The notes: generated by a model from the letters alone, not told the origin. A DNA stretch of 64,000 nucleotides from Anaerosporobacter faecicola (GCF_012070565.1 NZ_JAAQRO010000023.1:62001-126000), one strand, 5' to 3'; positions 51,122-60,392 are shown, counted from the stretch's first letter. Made by a program: numbers and translations.

Positions 51122-53170
51122 CTAGTAAATCCTTCGATTCCTCTCATCTTCTATTCCTGATTTTCGATAGAAGTAGGTATTAATTTGATCCCGCCATTCC
51201 TTTGCACTTCTTAACTGTTCCTCCATGCGTTCTTCTATTCGTTGACTCACCAGATTGGGCAGCTCCTGTTTCACTCGTTGGAAATCATTTATCATCTTTT
51301 CTACTTCATCTACACCTTGAAAATGCGTATCATAGATATGCTGTATCACGGTCTTTCCAGAATGTAAAACATGGGTATATGGAACATGATGAAAGAATAA
51401 TAGCAATTCATCTGGACAAGTATCAATCGTATTATAGAGACTTGCTAGGGGTTCCTTGTACAGTAAGGCATACCCCGTTCCAAGGTTACTGCGATCTACT
51501 CCGATTCCTATATGGTCCGCACGATGATACGTTCCCCATCGATCGTATTCATACCCATCCACATTCGGACCATAATGGTCCCTTGGATTCACCATCCAGC
51601 CGATACCAAGTGGTGCTGTATAGGATTCATAGACTTGCCATGATTTCATCAGTATATCCGTCAATGTGCTTCTTACTTCTTTCTTTCCTCCATAGGTCAT
51701 AACAATCCATTCCTTGAGAATATCTTCGGCCGAAACCTCTTTATCAAATGCCATTCGGCCAAATCCATAGAGATTTGCTGCTGCCAGATCATGTCCTGTC
51801 CAATTACTATCATTTCCTGTGTTTGCAACCGCTGCAATTCCACAGCGCGTCTGCCCATATGCATTATCTCCGATTAAGTCTCGAATCGTATCCTTTGTCT
51901 GTCCACAGTACGTATGGAATTGCAGTATCTGTTCAAACATTGGTAGGAGATAACAGATATGTTTCTGCTGCCCGGTATATTCCTGTGCAATCTGTACCTC
52001 CAACATCTGATTCGTTTTATGTAATGCACCAAATAAAGGAGAAATCGGCTCTCGTACTTGAAAGTCCATCGGTCCATTCTTAATCTGTAAAATTACATTT
52101 TCTGCAAATTGTCCATCAAGAGGCTGGAAATGATCGTATCCTGATCTTGCTCGATCGGTCTTCTTATCTCTCCAGTCCTGCATACAGTTGTATACAAAAC
52201 ACCGCCATATAATTGTTCCACCATATGGAGCAACTGCATTCGCAAGCATATTCGCACCTTCCGCATGGGTTCTTCCATATGTAAACGGTCCAGGTCTTCC
52301 CTCGGAATCTGCCTTTACCAAAAATCCACCTAGATCAGGTATATAGGCATATACCTCCCTCATCTTATCTTTCCACCAATTGCAGACCTTTTCTTCACAT
52401 GGATCAGCAAGGGTAAGTTCTCCTAGTTCCATTGGTGCTGCGAAATTCAGACTAAGATATAATGCAATACCATATTCTCGAAAAATTTCTGCCACATCTG
52501 ACAAGGATTTTAGATAGGTATCCGTAATCAGCCTTGTAGCTGCATCCTTAACATTTACATTATTAATCACCGTTGCGTTAATACCAACGGATGCCAACAG
52601 TCTTGCATACATGCGTGTCCGTTCATTCCGTACGATTTGATTATCTTGAAAAAAGAAGGAATCTCCTGCATATCCCCGCTCAATACTACCATCTAGGTTA
52701 TCCCAATGGTTCAGCATGCGATAAGGAATATCTGGTTTCTTAGTTACCTCCCAATTCTTAAGCGGTAATGCTTGTTGCAATCTTCTTATAATCTCGAAAA
52801 CACCATATAAAAAACCTGTTCCTTCTGCCGCTTCTAGATACAGCGCAGCGTCTGATGTCCATATATGATAGCTTCCCTTTACTTGATTCTTATTTAGAAC
52901 AAAATAAATTCCTTTGTTATCTTTCTGTTCTTCTGCTTGCTGCTTTTCCTTTTGTTTTTCTTGTTGTTCTTCTTGCTGCTTTTTCTGTTGCTCTTTTCCC
53001 ACTGCTTCTAACGCAAGCCCAAGAATCTCTTTTGTTGCAATTATCAGTTCTTTCTTCGCTGTCATAGTGACCAGATCGATGGTTTCTCCATGAATCTTCG
53101 TAAAATATATCTGATTCTCAAATTGCTCGATCCTTTTATACGCTAACCACGCATATTCGAATTCACTCAT
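51122..53170 (-). CDS. Alpha-glucuronidase, GH67, with a Gln/Glu/Lys-rich insertion
   Basis: 682 residues from the ATG at 53170 (GAGG 9 bases upstream). GH67 enzymes remove 4-O-methyl-glucuronic acid from the end of xylo-oligosaccharides. Visible are RMLNHWDNLDGSIERGYAG, GINATVINNVN, GGFLVKADSEGRPGPFTYGR with the acid Glu, the two general bases in LDGQFAENV and QVREPISPLFGAL, and WTGHDLAAANLYGFGRMAF. Residues about 59-86 are a low-complexity EQQKKQQEEQQEKQKEKQQ tract in the N-terminal domain, probably a surface loop. No signal peptide. It is the first gene of the GH67-GH3 transcript and is divergent from the AraC gene. Confidence 0.95.
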   Translation of the reverse strand: MSEFEYAWLAYKRIEQFENQIYFTKIHGETIDLVTMTAKKELIIATKEILGLALEAVGKEQQKKQQEEQQEKQKEKQQAEEQKDNKGIYFVLNKNQVKGSYHIWTSDAALYLEAAEGTGFLYGVFEIIRRLQQALPLKNWEVTKKPDIPYRMLNHWDNLDGSIERGYAGDSFFFQDNQIVRNERTRMYARLLASVGINATVINNVNVKDAATRLITDTYLKSLSDVAEIFREYGIALYLSLNFAAPMELGELTLADPCEEKVCNWWKDKMREVYAYIPDLGGFLVKADSEGRPGPFTYGRTHAEGANMLANAVAPYGGTIIWRCFVYNCMQDWRDKKTDRARSGYDHFQPLDGQFAENVILQIKNGPMDFQVREPISPLFGALHKTNQMLEVQIAQEYTGQQKHICYLLPMFEQILQFHTYCGQTKDTIRDLIGDNAYGQTRCGIAAVANTGNDSNWTGHDLAAANLYGFGRMAFDKEVSAEDILKEWIVMTYGGKKEVRSTLTDILMKSWQVYESYTAPLGIGWMVNPRDHYGPNVDGYEYDRWGTYHRADHIGIGVDRSNLGTGYALLYKEPLASLYNTIDTCPDELLLFFHHVPYTHVLHSGKTVIQHIYDTHFQGVDEVEKMINDFQRVKQELPNLVSQRIEERMEEQLRSAKEWRDQINTYFYRKSGIEDERNRRIY

Positions 53171-53276
53171 TATCTTTTTCCTCATATTTTCTAAAGATTA
53201 CCCACTCACGCGACTCCAGCTGTATTGAAAGCCATAAATATCACAAGAAAGGATGTTCATTCTCATAAAAATAAAG

Positions 53277-53346
53277 TATAATCATCCAAGTAAGGTCTTA
53301 TTATAAATCGGCATAAATACTTGTTGCTTACTCAAATCTGCCGATT
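53277..53346 (+). promoter_or_regulatory. Promoter and leader hairpin of the AraC gene
   Basis: A perfect TATAAT (53277-53282) lacks a good -35, as at activator-dependent promoters. Downstream AATCGGCA (53306-53313) and TGCCGATT (53339-53346) form an 8-bp stem in the leader, 21 bases before the start codon. Confidence 0.45.
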
Positions 53347-53366
53347 ACAGAAAGGACATGTGAACT

Positions 53367-54239
53367 ATGATTGAAGCACTACACGGAATTCAAGAAACCG
53401 TATTATATCATGATATGCCCGGAATTAAACTATTTCTTAATCGTGAGCAAGAGAATTATCCTCCTCATTGGCATACTGCAATGGAGATCATTATGCCTTA
53501 TGAGAATTCCTATACCATATGTATTGATCAAACTCTACATACTGTAGAAGAAGGTGAGATATTCCTCATTGCACCTGGTACTATCCACCAGCTTCTTGCA
53601 CCACCATCAGGAGCACGCTTGATCCTACTTCTGGATTACTCAATTGTATGCAATGTGAATGGAATGGCTGCGTTGCTTCCAAGCCTACGTCCATTTGTTC
53701 AGATTAATAAAACGGAAGATCAGATCCTTCTTCCTACGTTGCAAAAAAAGTTGAACCACATTCGTACAGAGTATGAACAGCCTTCTCCTTTTATGGAAGC
53801 AAGCATTAATGCATATATTCTGCAATTCTTTGTTGCACTCGGACGATATGAAATGAAAACCGTAAGACGATTTCTTGATGTTACACCTACCAAACAACAC
53901 GAATACATTGAGACATTCATGAAAGTCTGTACCTACATAACGGAACATTGCGCTGAGAATATCTCCGTGGATGATCTGGCAGAATTCGCAGGATTTAGTA
54001 AATTTCATTTTATTCGGTTATTTAAGCAATTTACAAATGTTACCTGTTATGAATATCTGGTACAGAAACGGATTGAATTAGCAGAACGTCTCTTGATCGA
54101 ACCAGAATTATCCATTACAGAAATTGCAATGCGTTCTGGATTTGGTAGTCTGTCTTCCTTCAATCGTGTCTTCAAAACAGCCAAGAATTGCACGCCTTCC
54201 GAATATAAGAAATTGAATACCAGCCACAAATCGCTATAA
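53367..54239 (+). CDS. AraC-family regulator of the xylan cluster
   Basis: 290 residues. An N-terminal cupin-like sensor domain (ENYPPHWHTAMEIIMPYENSY, HTVEEGEIFLIAPGTIHQLL) would bind a sugar effector; the C-terminal 100 residues contain two helix-turn-helix motifs, ISVDDLAEFAGFSKFHFIRL and LSITEIAMRSGFGSLSSFNR, with the AraC signature through KTAKNCTPSEYKK. It is transcribed away from GH67 and converges on the esterase gene, sharing a bidirectional hairpin at its end. It is the only regulator in the cluster and probably activates the GH67-GH3 and GH8-esterase units in response to a xylo-oligosaccharide. Confidence 0.93.
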   Translation: MIEALHGIQETVLYHDMPGIKLFLNREQENYPPHWHTAMEIIMPYENSYTICIDQTLHTVEEGEIFLIAPGTIHQLLAPPSGARLILLLDYSIVCNVNGMAALLPSLRPFVQINKTEDQILLPTLQKKLNHIRTEYEQPSPFMEASINAYILQFFVALGRYEMKTVRRFLDVTPTKQHEYIETFMKVCTYITEHCAENISVDDLAEFAGFSKFHFIRLFKQFTNVTCYEYLVQKRIELAERLLIEPELSITEIAMRSGFGSLSSFNRVFKTAKNCTPSEYKKLNTSHKSL

Positions 54240-56171
54240 AAGCTGTCGCTCAAAAGGTGCCATCGGGAGTCCCTCCTCATTATACAAGATGGCACCTTTT
54301 GGTGTATTTCCATGACAATACCTTAGAGAAACTGGTGTCGTTTGATGTGGCCACCGTATCGTTATTTGATTCTTCTCAATGTCCGCTTTTACTTGTTCAT
54401 ATCGTCCATCTTCTCCTGCGACTTCAAAATCAATCACCGGATTCTCTGTTTCTTTCCTAGTGAACCGATCCTTCACATATAGCATCTTCGCATGTTCACA
54501 TGTAATTAGAATGTTCCGGTTATCTCTTCCACGTTCTATCGTAATAGAACCGATTCGTGGTCCGCTGTATTCCAAATCATAACCATATAACTTGGCACAT
54601 GCAATCTTGGCTAATCGTTCCCCTACTTCCTTCTTATTCAATGGATGGAGATCATTATCTTCCCCTAGATCAATCCCGCAAGCCATTCCAGTGTAAGGAA
54701 GATCCAATATCTTTTCTTGTTCCTCTCGTAATTTGGGCCACCCACTCGTATCTTCCTCTAGATCAATGGAGAAATTGGGTAATTGTACATAATAGAATGG
54801 TAAATTCTCCTGTTGAAACAAGGTTCGGTAACCAGAGAGTAACGCACGCATCAATTTTCCATACTGCATAGGCTCATCTGTATTTCCTTCGCCTTGGTAC
54901 CAAAGTATTCCTTTTATACCATATTTCCTGCAAGGTGCTACCATTCCATTATATAATCCTGTCGGCTTCCAATTCACAAAATCCGTAGGTGGAATCTGCT
55001 TTGCGGTAGCTCCAATTCGATAGTACCAGTTTCCTTCTAAACTTACACAGGATTCCTTCTTCTCAGGAGAACCTGTGAACACCTCATATTCTCTCTCTGG
55101 TGTCACCCTTCCTTCTCCATTCTCAACAAACAAACGAATGGTAATGGTATTATCCCCTACGCGAAGGATCCCTTCTGGTATGGTATATTTACGAGGTGGA
55201 TACTGGTATGGAGTTCCACCTATATAAATCCCATTGATATAAATTTCATCCCGATCCACCATTGTTCCCAACCAGAGATTGGCTTCTTTTCCAACCATTT
55301 CTTTGGGAATGGTAACTATTTTTTGTAGCCAAACTACACCAATAAATCCTTCTAAAGGTGTATGACAGAACAATTGCGGCAGATGAATTACATCCCAGGA
55401 ATCCAGGTCTGTTTCCTGTTCATACCATCTATGATGCATTCCCACATCCCGGTGCTCTAGGCTGTCATACCAAGCATTTGCTTGCCTTTCATTTTTTCTA
55501 ATCTGTTCCTTTACAAAGGTATCGTCTCCATACTTGCTAGCAAGAGCAAGATCCACAGGGAACTCTTTTAACATTTCTTTGCTCATCCATGACTGAATTC
55601 TGGAACCACCTAAACTTGTATTGATCAAACCAATTGAAACTTTCGTACGTTTCGAAACTTCTTCTCCAAAAAAGTAAGCTGTTGCTGAGAATTTTTCTAT
55701 ATTCTCAGGTGTCGCAATACTCCAAGAAGCCTTCTCCACAGTCTCACATGGATTATGAAAATCACTATGTTCTACTACCTTCAATTCCCGTACCCTATTA
55801 CTTGGGTGACGAATTACTTCCGGATAGCAATCTTTCACACGTTCCATTGGCAGTTCCATATTCGACTGGCCAACACAAAGATATACATCTCCTATACAGA
55901 CATTTTCTATTGCAACTTTTTCTCCTACATCATTTTTCACTTGTATTCGACAGTTTTCTTGTGCTTCACCTGTGTATAAAGTCACTTCCCACTTCCCACA
56001 CGAATCGGCAATCGTACTTTTTTCTGCAAGCACGATTTCTTCCTTCTGTATCTTCATAAGTTTGAAATGAACCGTAGATTCAGATTTGCTCGTTCCCCAG
56101 ATGGTAATCTCAGACTCTCGCTGTAAGACCATCCCCTCTCCAAACAGGTTATCGAAACGCAATTGTTCCAT
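54234..56171 (-). CDS. SGNH acetylesterase (sialate O-acetylesterase-like), probable acetyl-xylan esterase
   Basis: 645 residues from the ATG at 56171 (GGAGGAAAAACA). The SGNH blocks are visible: CVGQSNMELPM with catalytic Ser, GLINTSLGGSRIQSWM, ILWYQGEGNTDE, and DNDLHPLNKKEVGERL with catalytic His. A jelly-roll insertion (GFIGVVWLQKIVTIPKEMVG to RLFVENGEGRVTP) splits the catalytic domain, as in sialate O-acetylesterase-type enzymes. In this setting the likely substrate is acetylated xylo-oligosaccharide. It starts 11 bases after the GH8 gene and has no signal peptide. The 3' end runs into the shared terminator with araC. Confidence 0.88.
   Translation of the reverse strand: MEQLRFDNLFGEGMVLQRESEITIWGTSKSESTVHFKLMKIQKEEIVLAEKSTIADSCGKWEVTLYTGEAQENCRIQVKNDVGEKVAIENVCIGDVYLCVGQSNMELPMERVKDCYPEVIRHPSNRVRELKVVEHSDFHNPCETVEKASWSIATPENIEKFSATAYFFGEEVSKRTKVSIGLINTSLGGSRIQSWMSKEMLKEFPVDLALASKYGDDTFVKEQIRKNERQANAWYDSLEHRDVGMHHRWYEQETDLDSWDVIHLPQLFCHTPLEGFIGVVWLQKIVTIPKEMVGKEANLWLGTMVDRDEIYINGIYIGGTPYQYPPRKYTIPEGILRVGDNTITIRLFVENGEGRVTPEREYEVFTGSPEKKESCVSLEGNWYYRIGATAKQIPPTDFVNWKPTGLYNGMVAPCRKYGIKGILWYQGEGNTDEPMQYGKLMRALLSGYRTLFQQENLPFYYVQLPNFSIDLEEDTSGWPKLREEQEKILDLPYTGMACGIDLGEDNDLHPLNKKEVGERLAKIACAKLYGYDLEYSGPRIGSITIERGRDNRNILITCEHAKMLYVKDRFTRKETENPVIDFEVAGEDGRYEQVKADIEKNQITIRWPHQTTPVSLRYCHGNTPKGAILYNEEGLPMAPFERQLL
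54252..54300. terminator. Shared hairpin at the araC/esterase convergence
   Basis: AAAAGGTGCCATC and GATGGCACCTTTT form a perfect 13-bp stem. It overlaps the last codons of the minus-strand esterase gene and lies just after the plus-strand AraC stop. T-runs are only four bases long. Confidence 0.7.
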
Positions 56172-56182
56172 TGTTTTTCCTC

Positions 56183-57349
56183 CTACCATATTTGATACTT
56201 CCCGCTTAATGCAAGAAATGCAAATAGATACAGGCAATTATCATAATATCTTCGATCTCCCGTCCGTAGTGGTAAATGATAGAATGTCTTCACCCATTCC
56301 ATTGCATAACGACCATAATCCTCTGTTTCTGTCCTCTTACAATCAACCGATGCTAATGATGCAGCAGCCGTGGTTGCAATTAATGCCACTGGGTGTCTAG
56401 CTGGTTCTTCTATCTCTCTTCCATCAATTTCATATGTCATTAATTGTTCAAGCTTTGTATGCTCTTGAAAAAATGTTTGAATCTTACCTGCACAGTCACA
56501 TTCCCAAGAATCTGCACCAAACCAAGCGTAGTCTAATCCAATATTTAGAGCAGTCCGATAGGCATCACTATAAAACAAGTCGTGTCGTTCTCCATGCCAC
56601 ATCTTTTCTCTATGAGGAGTCCCATCATATTCTGCATATTCCGCACATAATCCTGTAATTGGATGACATGCTTTTTTTAGATATGCCCGACTACAGGCAG
56701 CTGCTTTCTTCCAAAATGCACGATCTTCTTCCTCAGCCCATAATGCAAATAACTCATAAAAATGTGGTAGATGATAGCTTGGGTCAGTAAAATCACAACC
56801 TGGAACGAATTTGATTAAATGATTGGTAGGGTCCCACATAGGGGAACCGTCTTCCTTCTCCCCTTTATGTATACACTCTCGCAACAAGGCTTTTGCTTCT
56901 TTTGTGTATTGAAAAATACCATCTCCATCTCCCCACCGATGGGAAGCAAAGAATAATGCCATAGCAAAGTATTCTTCTCCATCGGGAGCCGGACCTGTAG
57001 CATTCTTCCTTCCATCGAGTGAACAAGACCATGCAAAATATCCTTTGTTTCTGCCTTCCGCATTCCACATATACGTCTTTGCCCATTTCCAGATTCGGTC
57101 AAACTCTTCCTTCTTATCAAGTTGCACACACATCATCATGCCATAGGACATTCCCTCTGTACGCACATCATGATTTCCAGTATCCGTCAGGTAACCCATG
57201 TCCATACCTACTTCTTCATAGAATCGTTCCTCTTTCGTTCCATAGAATATGGTTTGAAATATCTCTTCCAGACGTTGCTCAATTTCTTTCTTTGGTATTC
57301 CCGCTTCTTCAAACAGATTTCGGACCGTTATCACCTTATGCTCTACCAT
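56183..57349 (-). CDS. Glycoside hydrolase family 8, reducing-end xylose-releasing exo-oligoxylanase (Rex)
   Basis: 388 residues, the length of Rex enzymes. The (alpha/alpha)6 barrel motifs are TGNHDVRTEGMSYGMMMCVQ with the acid Glu, FAWSCSLDGRKNATGPAPDGEEYFAMAL, and HDLFYSDAYRTALNIGLDYAW with the base Asp. Rex removes xylose from the reducing end of xylo-oligosaccharides inside the cell. AAGGAG 9 bases before the ATG. It is the first gene of the GH8-esterase unit. Endo-xylanases of GH8 are the alternative, but they are usually secreted and this protein has no signal peptide. Confidence 0.9.
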   Translation of the reverse strand: MVEHKVITVRNLFEEAGIPKKEIEQRLEEIFQTIFYGTKEERFYEEVGMDMGYLTDTGNHDVRTEGMSYGMMMCVQLDKKEEFDRIWKWAKTYMWNAEGRNKGYFAWSCSLDGRKNATGPAPDGEEYFAMALFFASHRWGDGDGIFQYTKEAKALLRECIHKGEKEDGSPMWDPTNHLIKFVPGCDFTDPSYHLPHFYELFALWAEEEDRAFWKKAAACSRAYLKKACHPITGLCAEYAEYDGTPHREKMWHGERHDLFYSDAYRTALNIGLDYAWFGADSWECDCAGKIQTFFQEHTKLEQLMTYEIDGREIEEPARHPVALIATTAAASLASVDCKRTETEDYGRYAMEWVKTFYHLPLRTGDRRYYDNCLYLFAFLALSGKYQIW

Positions 57350-57496
57350 TGGAACCTTCTCCTTTCCAATATCGACGATTACTTCATTTGTCGACTTATA
57401 ATAACTATAGCAAAATCTGTTTTCCCATTCTTATAAAAAATTGCGAATCATTTCTTATATATTGCTAAGCCATTCTCTTCATTCATAAATGACGAT

Positions 57497-57560
57497 ACAA
57501 AAAGCCCGTAAACAAGGATTTTCAAAACATTCTACTTGTTTTGTATCTTTGTTTACGGGC
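57497..57560 (-). terminator. Terminator of the TtcA-like gene
   Basis: GCCCGTAAACAA (57504-57515) and TTGTTTACGGGC (57549-57560) form a 12-bp stem enclosing an internal loop and an inner CAAAAC/GTTTTG hairpin. On the minus strand TTTTTG follows. Confidence 0.85.
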
Positions 57561-57605
57561 GTACAATACTATATTCTATTGTGGATGATTACCTATCATT
57601 TACTC

Positions 57606-58451
57606 TTACTCACGCTCATAATCATCCAAAAAGCTGTGTTCTACTCCTTTTTGCTTATATCCTATTAAGGTATCTAGACTTACATTATGAATGCTGTTAA
57701 AGATATTATTCTCAATTGCTTTATTGTCCTTTTTCAATTTCTTAATGAGCTGTTTTACTTCTTGACGTTTCGAACCACCGCCACCATTGTCACATAACGT
57801 ACAATTTTCAGTAAATCGACAAGCACATTGTATGAATTCTAAGTCATTATAGTTTTTCCATGCAATGATATCCTCTTCCAAGATACAATACATTGGACGA
57901 ATCAATTCCATTCCTTCAAAATTCGTACTATGCAATTTCGGCATCATCCCTTGAATCTGTGAACCATAGAGCATTCCCATTAGTGTTGTTTCGATCACAT
58001 CACTTTTATGATGCCCAAGAGCAATTTTATTACAGCCTAATTCTTTGGCTTTGCTATAGAGATTTCCTCGACGCATCCTTGCACATAGATAGCAAGGGGA
58101 TTTATCAATTTCATTTACAATATCAAAGATCTCTGTTTCAAATATTACGATTGGTATCTCCAATAGCTTTGCATTGCTTTCAATTTTCTGACGGTTAATT
58201 GGATTATAACCTGGATCCATGACAAGAAACGTCACTTCAAATGGTATATCCGTGATTCTTTTTAACAATTGCATCAATTTTGCCAGTAACATGGAATCCT
58301 TTCCACCTGAAATACAGACCGCAATGTGATCACCCGGTTGAATCAATTCATATCGTTTAATTCCTTGCACAAATGGTGTCCAAATCTCCTTTCGGAACTT
58401 TTTATTAATGCTTCTTTCAATCATTTGACATGCTGTTAGTTCTCTACTCAT
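57606..58451 (-). CDS. TtcA-like tRNA sulfur-transfer ATP pyrophosphatase
   Basis: 281 residues. PP-loop SGGKDS (about residue 48), CYLCARMRRG and the downstream CRFTENCTLCDNGGGG cysteines match the TtcA/TtuA family that adenylates and thiolates tRNA bases, here using an Fe-S cluster bound by the cysteines. The cysteine desulfurase gene lies just upstream in the same direction and would supply sulfur. The exact modified base (s2C32 or another) cannot be read from sequence. The ribosome site AAGGAG is rather far (14 bases) from the ATG. Confidence 0.88.
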   Translation of the reverse strand: MSRELTACQMIERSINKKFRKEIWTPFVQGIKRYELIQPGDHIAVCISGGKDSMLLAKLMQLLKRITDIPFEVTFLVMDPGYNPINRQKIESNAKLLEIPIVIFETEIFDIVNEIDKSPCYLCARMRRGNLYSKAKELGCNKIALGHHKSDVIETTLMGMLYGSQIQGMMPKLHSTNFEGMELIRPMYCILEEDIIAWKNYNDLEFIQCACRFTENCTLCDNGGGGSKRQEVKQLIKKLKKDNKAIENNIFNSIHNVSLDTLIGYKQKGVEHSFLDDYERE

Positions 58452-58565
58452 GTTTCTTGTACATACTCCTTTTTCTCTATTTGAATTTCATTATTATTTA
58501 CATTTACTGTTCGTTCTCTCATATGCTGATAATGCAATGGTCAGAAAGTATTTTTCCTCTAAATA

Positions 58566-59687
58566 CTACGGATTCAACGCTTCTACGCAGCTTCTCAAAC
58601 AACGTAGGAATTCCTCTAATTCTTCCTTCGTTGTTTGGTGACTCATACTGATTCGGAAGGACGATATTGCCCGTTTCTTATCCTTCGTAAGAAGAAAAAC
58701 AGGTTTTGACGGTGTTTTCTTCACTGCACAAGCTGATTTTGCTGATAAACACACGCCTTGTTCTGCTAATCGCTCCTGCATTTCATAACCACGAATTCCC
58801 GGAACGCTAATGTTCAGAATATGCGGAACACTTGTACTTGGGCTATTAATCATGACCGATTCCATCTTCTGCAATTCTCTTCGTAGATAGGTATTATTTT
58901 CTCTAACGCAAGCAAGCCGTTGTTCATATTCCGTAACAGCAAGTTCGATTGCTTTTTCCATAGCAGCTGCCATTGCAACTACAGGAGTTCCACTTCGATA
59001 CATAGTCGTACTAACACCTCCATGAATCAAGGGTTCCATAATACAAGTTTTTCTTCTCAATAAGATACCACATCCATTTATTCCAAAGAATTTGTGTGGA
59101 GTAAAACTTATGGTATCACCACATTGAAAATTATATTGTACTTTTCCCAATGCCTGTGTCGCATCCACATGTAGATGACAATTTGGATATTCCACAAGGA
59201 TCTTAGCAATCTCTTCTACAGGCTGACCAATTCCTAGTTCACTATCTACTGCACATACCGTAACTAAAACCGTATCCTTACGTAATAATTCACGTAAATG
59301 TTCACAGTCAATCTTCCCTTCCTTCGTTACAGAAACTAAATCAATCTCATATCCTTGTTCCTGCAGATAGGTTAACGTTCCACTTACAGAGGAATGTTCT
59401 AATCCCGATGATATAATATGTTTTCCAATATGTCGGCTCGTTCTGGCAATTCCTTTAATCGCCATATTGTTCGATTCACTTGCTCCTGATGTATAGATAA
59501 TCTCCTGTTCCTGCAGATTCAACAACTGCGTAATCTTCTCTGTAACACAATCCATCTTCTCTTTCGCTGCAAATCCAAGTGGGTGAAGAGAATTCGGATT
59601 ACCAAAATATGTTTGATTTGCTTCACAAAATTCTGCCAATACTCGCTCATCTGTGGGAGTATTGGCAGCATAATCTAGATATACCAT
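58566..59687 (-). CDS. Cysteine desulfurase
   Basis: 373 residues, NifS/IscS-type PLP enzyme. MVYLDYAANTPTDERVLAEF start, YTSGASESNNMAIKGIA, the PLP His region HVDATQALGKV, the PLP Lys in SFTPHKFFGINGCG and the catalytic Cys loop CLSAKSACAVKKTPSKPV. It removes sulfur from cysteine as an enzyme-bound persulfide. The short loop around the catalytic Cys is closer to the group II-like clostridial desulfurases used for tRNA thiolation. AGGCAAGGAAA precedes the ATG. It is paired with the TtcA-like gene 114 bases downstream. Confidence 0.93.
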   Translation of the reverse strand: MVYLDYAANTPTDERVLAEFCEANQTYFGNPNSLHPLGFAAKEKMDCVTEKITQLLNLQEQEIIYTSGASESNNMAIKGIARTSRHIGKHIISSGLEHSSVSGTLTYLQEQGYEIDLVSVTKEGKIDCEHLRELLRKDTVLVTVCAVDSELGIGQPVEEIAKILVEYPNCHLHVDATQALGKVQYNFQCGDTISFTPHKFFGINGCGILLRRKTCIMEPLIHGGVSTTMYRSGTPVVAMAAAMEKAIELAVTEYEQRLACVRENNTYLRRELQKMESVMINSPSTSVPHILNISVPGIRGYEMQERLAEQGVCLSAKSACAVKKTPSKPVFLLTKDKKRAISSFRISMSHQTTKEELEEFLRCLRSCVEALNP

Positions 59688-59966
59688 TTTCCTTGCCTCG
59701 TTTTCTATCTCTTTATATATTGTTGTTATGATAAGGATACTTTAAATCCTATCCTCTCGATCATACAAATTTTCATACAATCATGAACACGCTATCTATT
59801 TTTTATTTAATGATTCATGTCATTTTTGTCTATATGTTTTATAGGAATAGTAGTATTATAGCATAAATGATTCCTAGGAAGCAATAACTTATATATACTT
59901 CTAAGCACGGAGTTGTGTAAAAGAGCTGAAACGATGCATTCAAGGTAATTTCCCTTAAAATAACAC

Positions 59967-59995
59967 TTGACTTTAAAGATGCTTTATTGTGTATA
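59967..59995 (+). promoter_or_regulatory. Surviving promoter of the MATE pseudogene
   Basis: TTGACT (59967-59972) and TGTATA (59990-59995) are 17 bases apart on the plus strand, upstream of the pseudogene's ribosome site. The remainder of the 59688-60028 gap shows nothing I can name. Confidence 0.5.
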
Positions 59996-60028
59996 AACAA
60001 CTTGATCATTTTACGAAAGGACATCATT

Positions 60029-60311
60029 ATGAATCTACAGACAGATAAGATCAAATCATTATATCATAAGTTTCTATTTCCCTCTTCTACCAATGGGAGT
60101 TAATGTTTTATCGTCCTACTATCTGCAATCAACTTTACGAACAAAGGAATCACTTATTCTTTCCTTACTTCGTAATATATTCCTAAGTGGAATCTGTATT
60201 CTTGTTTTACCGATTTTTCTCCCTGCGAATACCTTATGGATTATCATGCCAATCGTAGAATGTTTCGTTTTTCTATTAAGTCTTCCTTATTTGTTAAAAG
60301 AATATAGATAG
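60029..60311 (+). pseudogene. Internally deleted MATE-family efflux gene
   Basis: An ATG at 60029 with AAAGG 8 bases upstream opens MNLQTDKIKSLYHKFLFPSS, the typical N-terminus of MATE exporters (a charged start running into FLFPS). The frame stops at 60092. In a different frame, from about 60083, the sequence LPMGVNVLSSYYLQS continues through KESLILSLLRNIFLSGICIL to FVFLLSLPYLLKEYR, which fits the last helices and C-terminal tail of a MATE protein. About 340 central residues are missing, so this is a deletion remnant. A promoter survives upstream. Confidence 0.72.
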
Positions 60312-60314
60312 GAT

Positions 60315-60342
60315 TTAAAAAAAATCTCCAATGAATGGAGGT
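60315..60342 (-). terminator. Terminator of the Fur-like gene
   Basis: CTCCA (60326-60330) and TGGAG (60336-60340) form a short stem followed on the minus strand by ATTTTTTTT. Confidence 0.7.
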
Positions 60343-60392
60343 CTAGTGTAGACAACCTATGTCTATCACTGGACGTTCTATTCCTGAAGATT

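Noticed and set aside
50929-51147. 72-codon minus-strand frame overlapping the GH67 end
   Set aside because: No start codon has a ribosome site, the composition is dominated by the 15-bp repeats, and it overlaps the GH67 gene. Kept only as a repeat observation.
59839-60054. 71-codon minus-strand frame next to the MATE remnant
   Set aside because: No ribosome site, overlaps the pseudogene promoter and start, and shows no recognisable domain.
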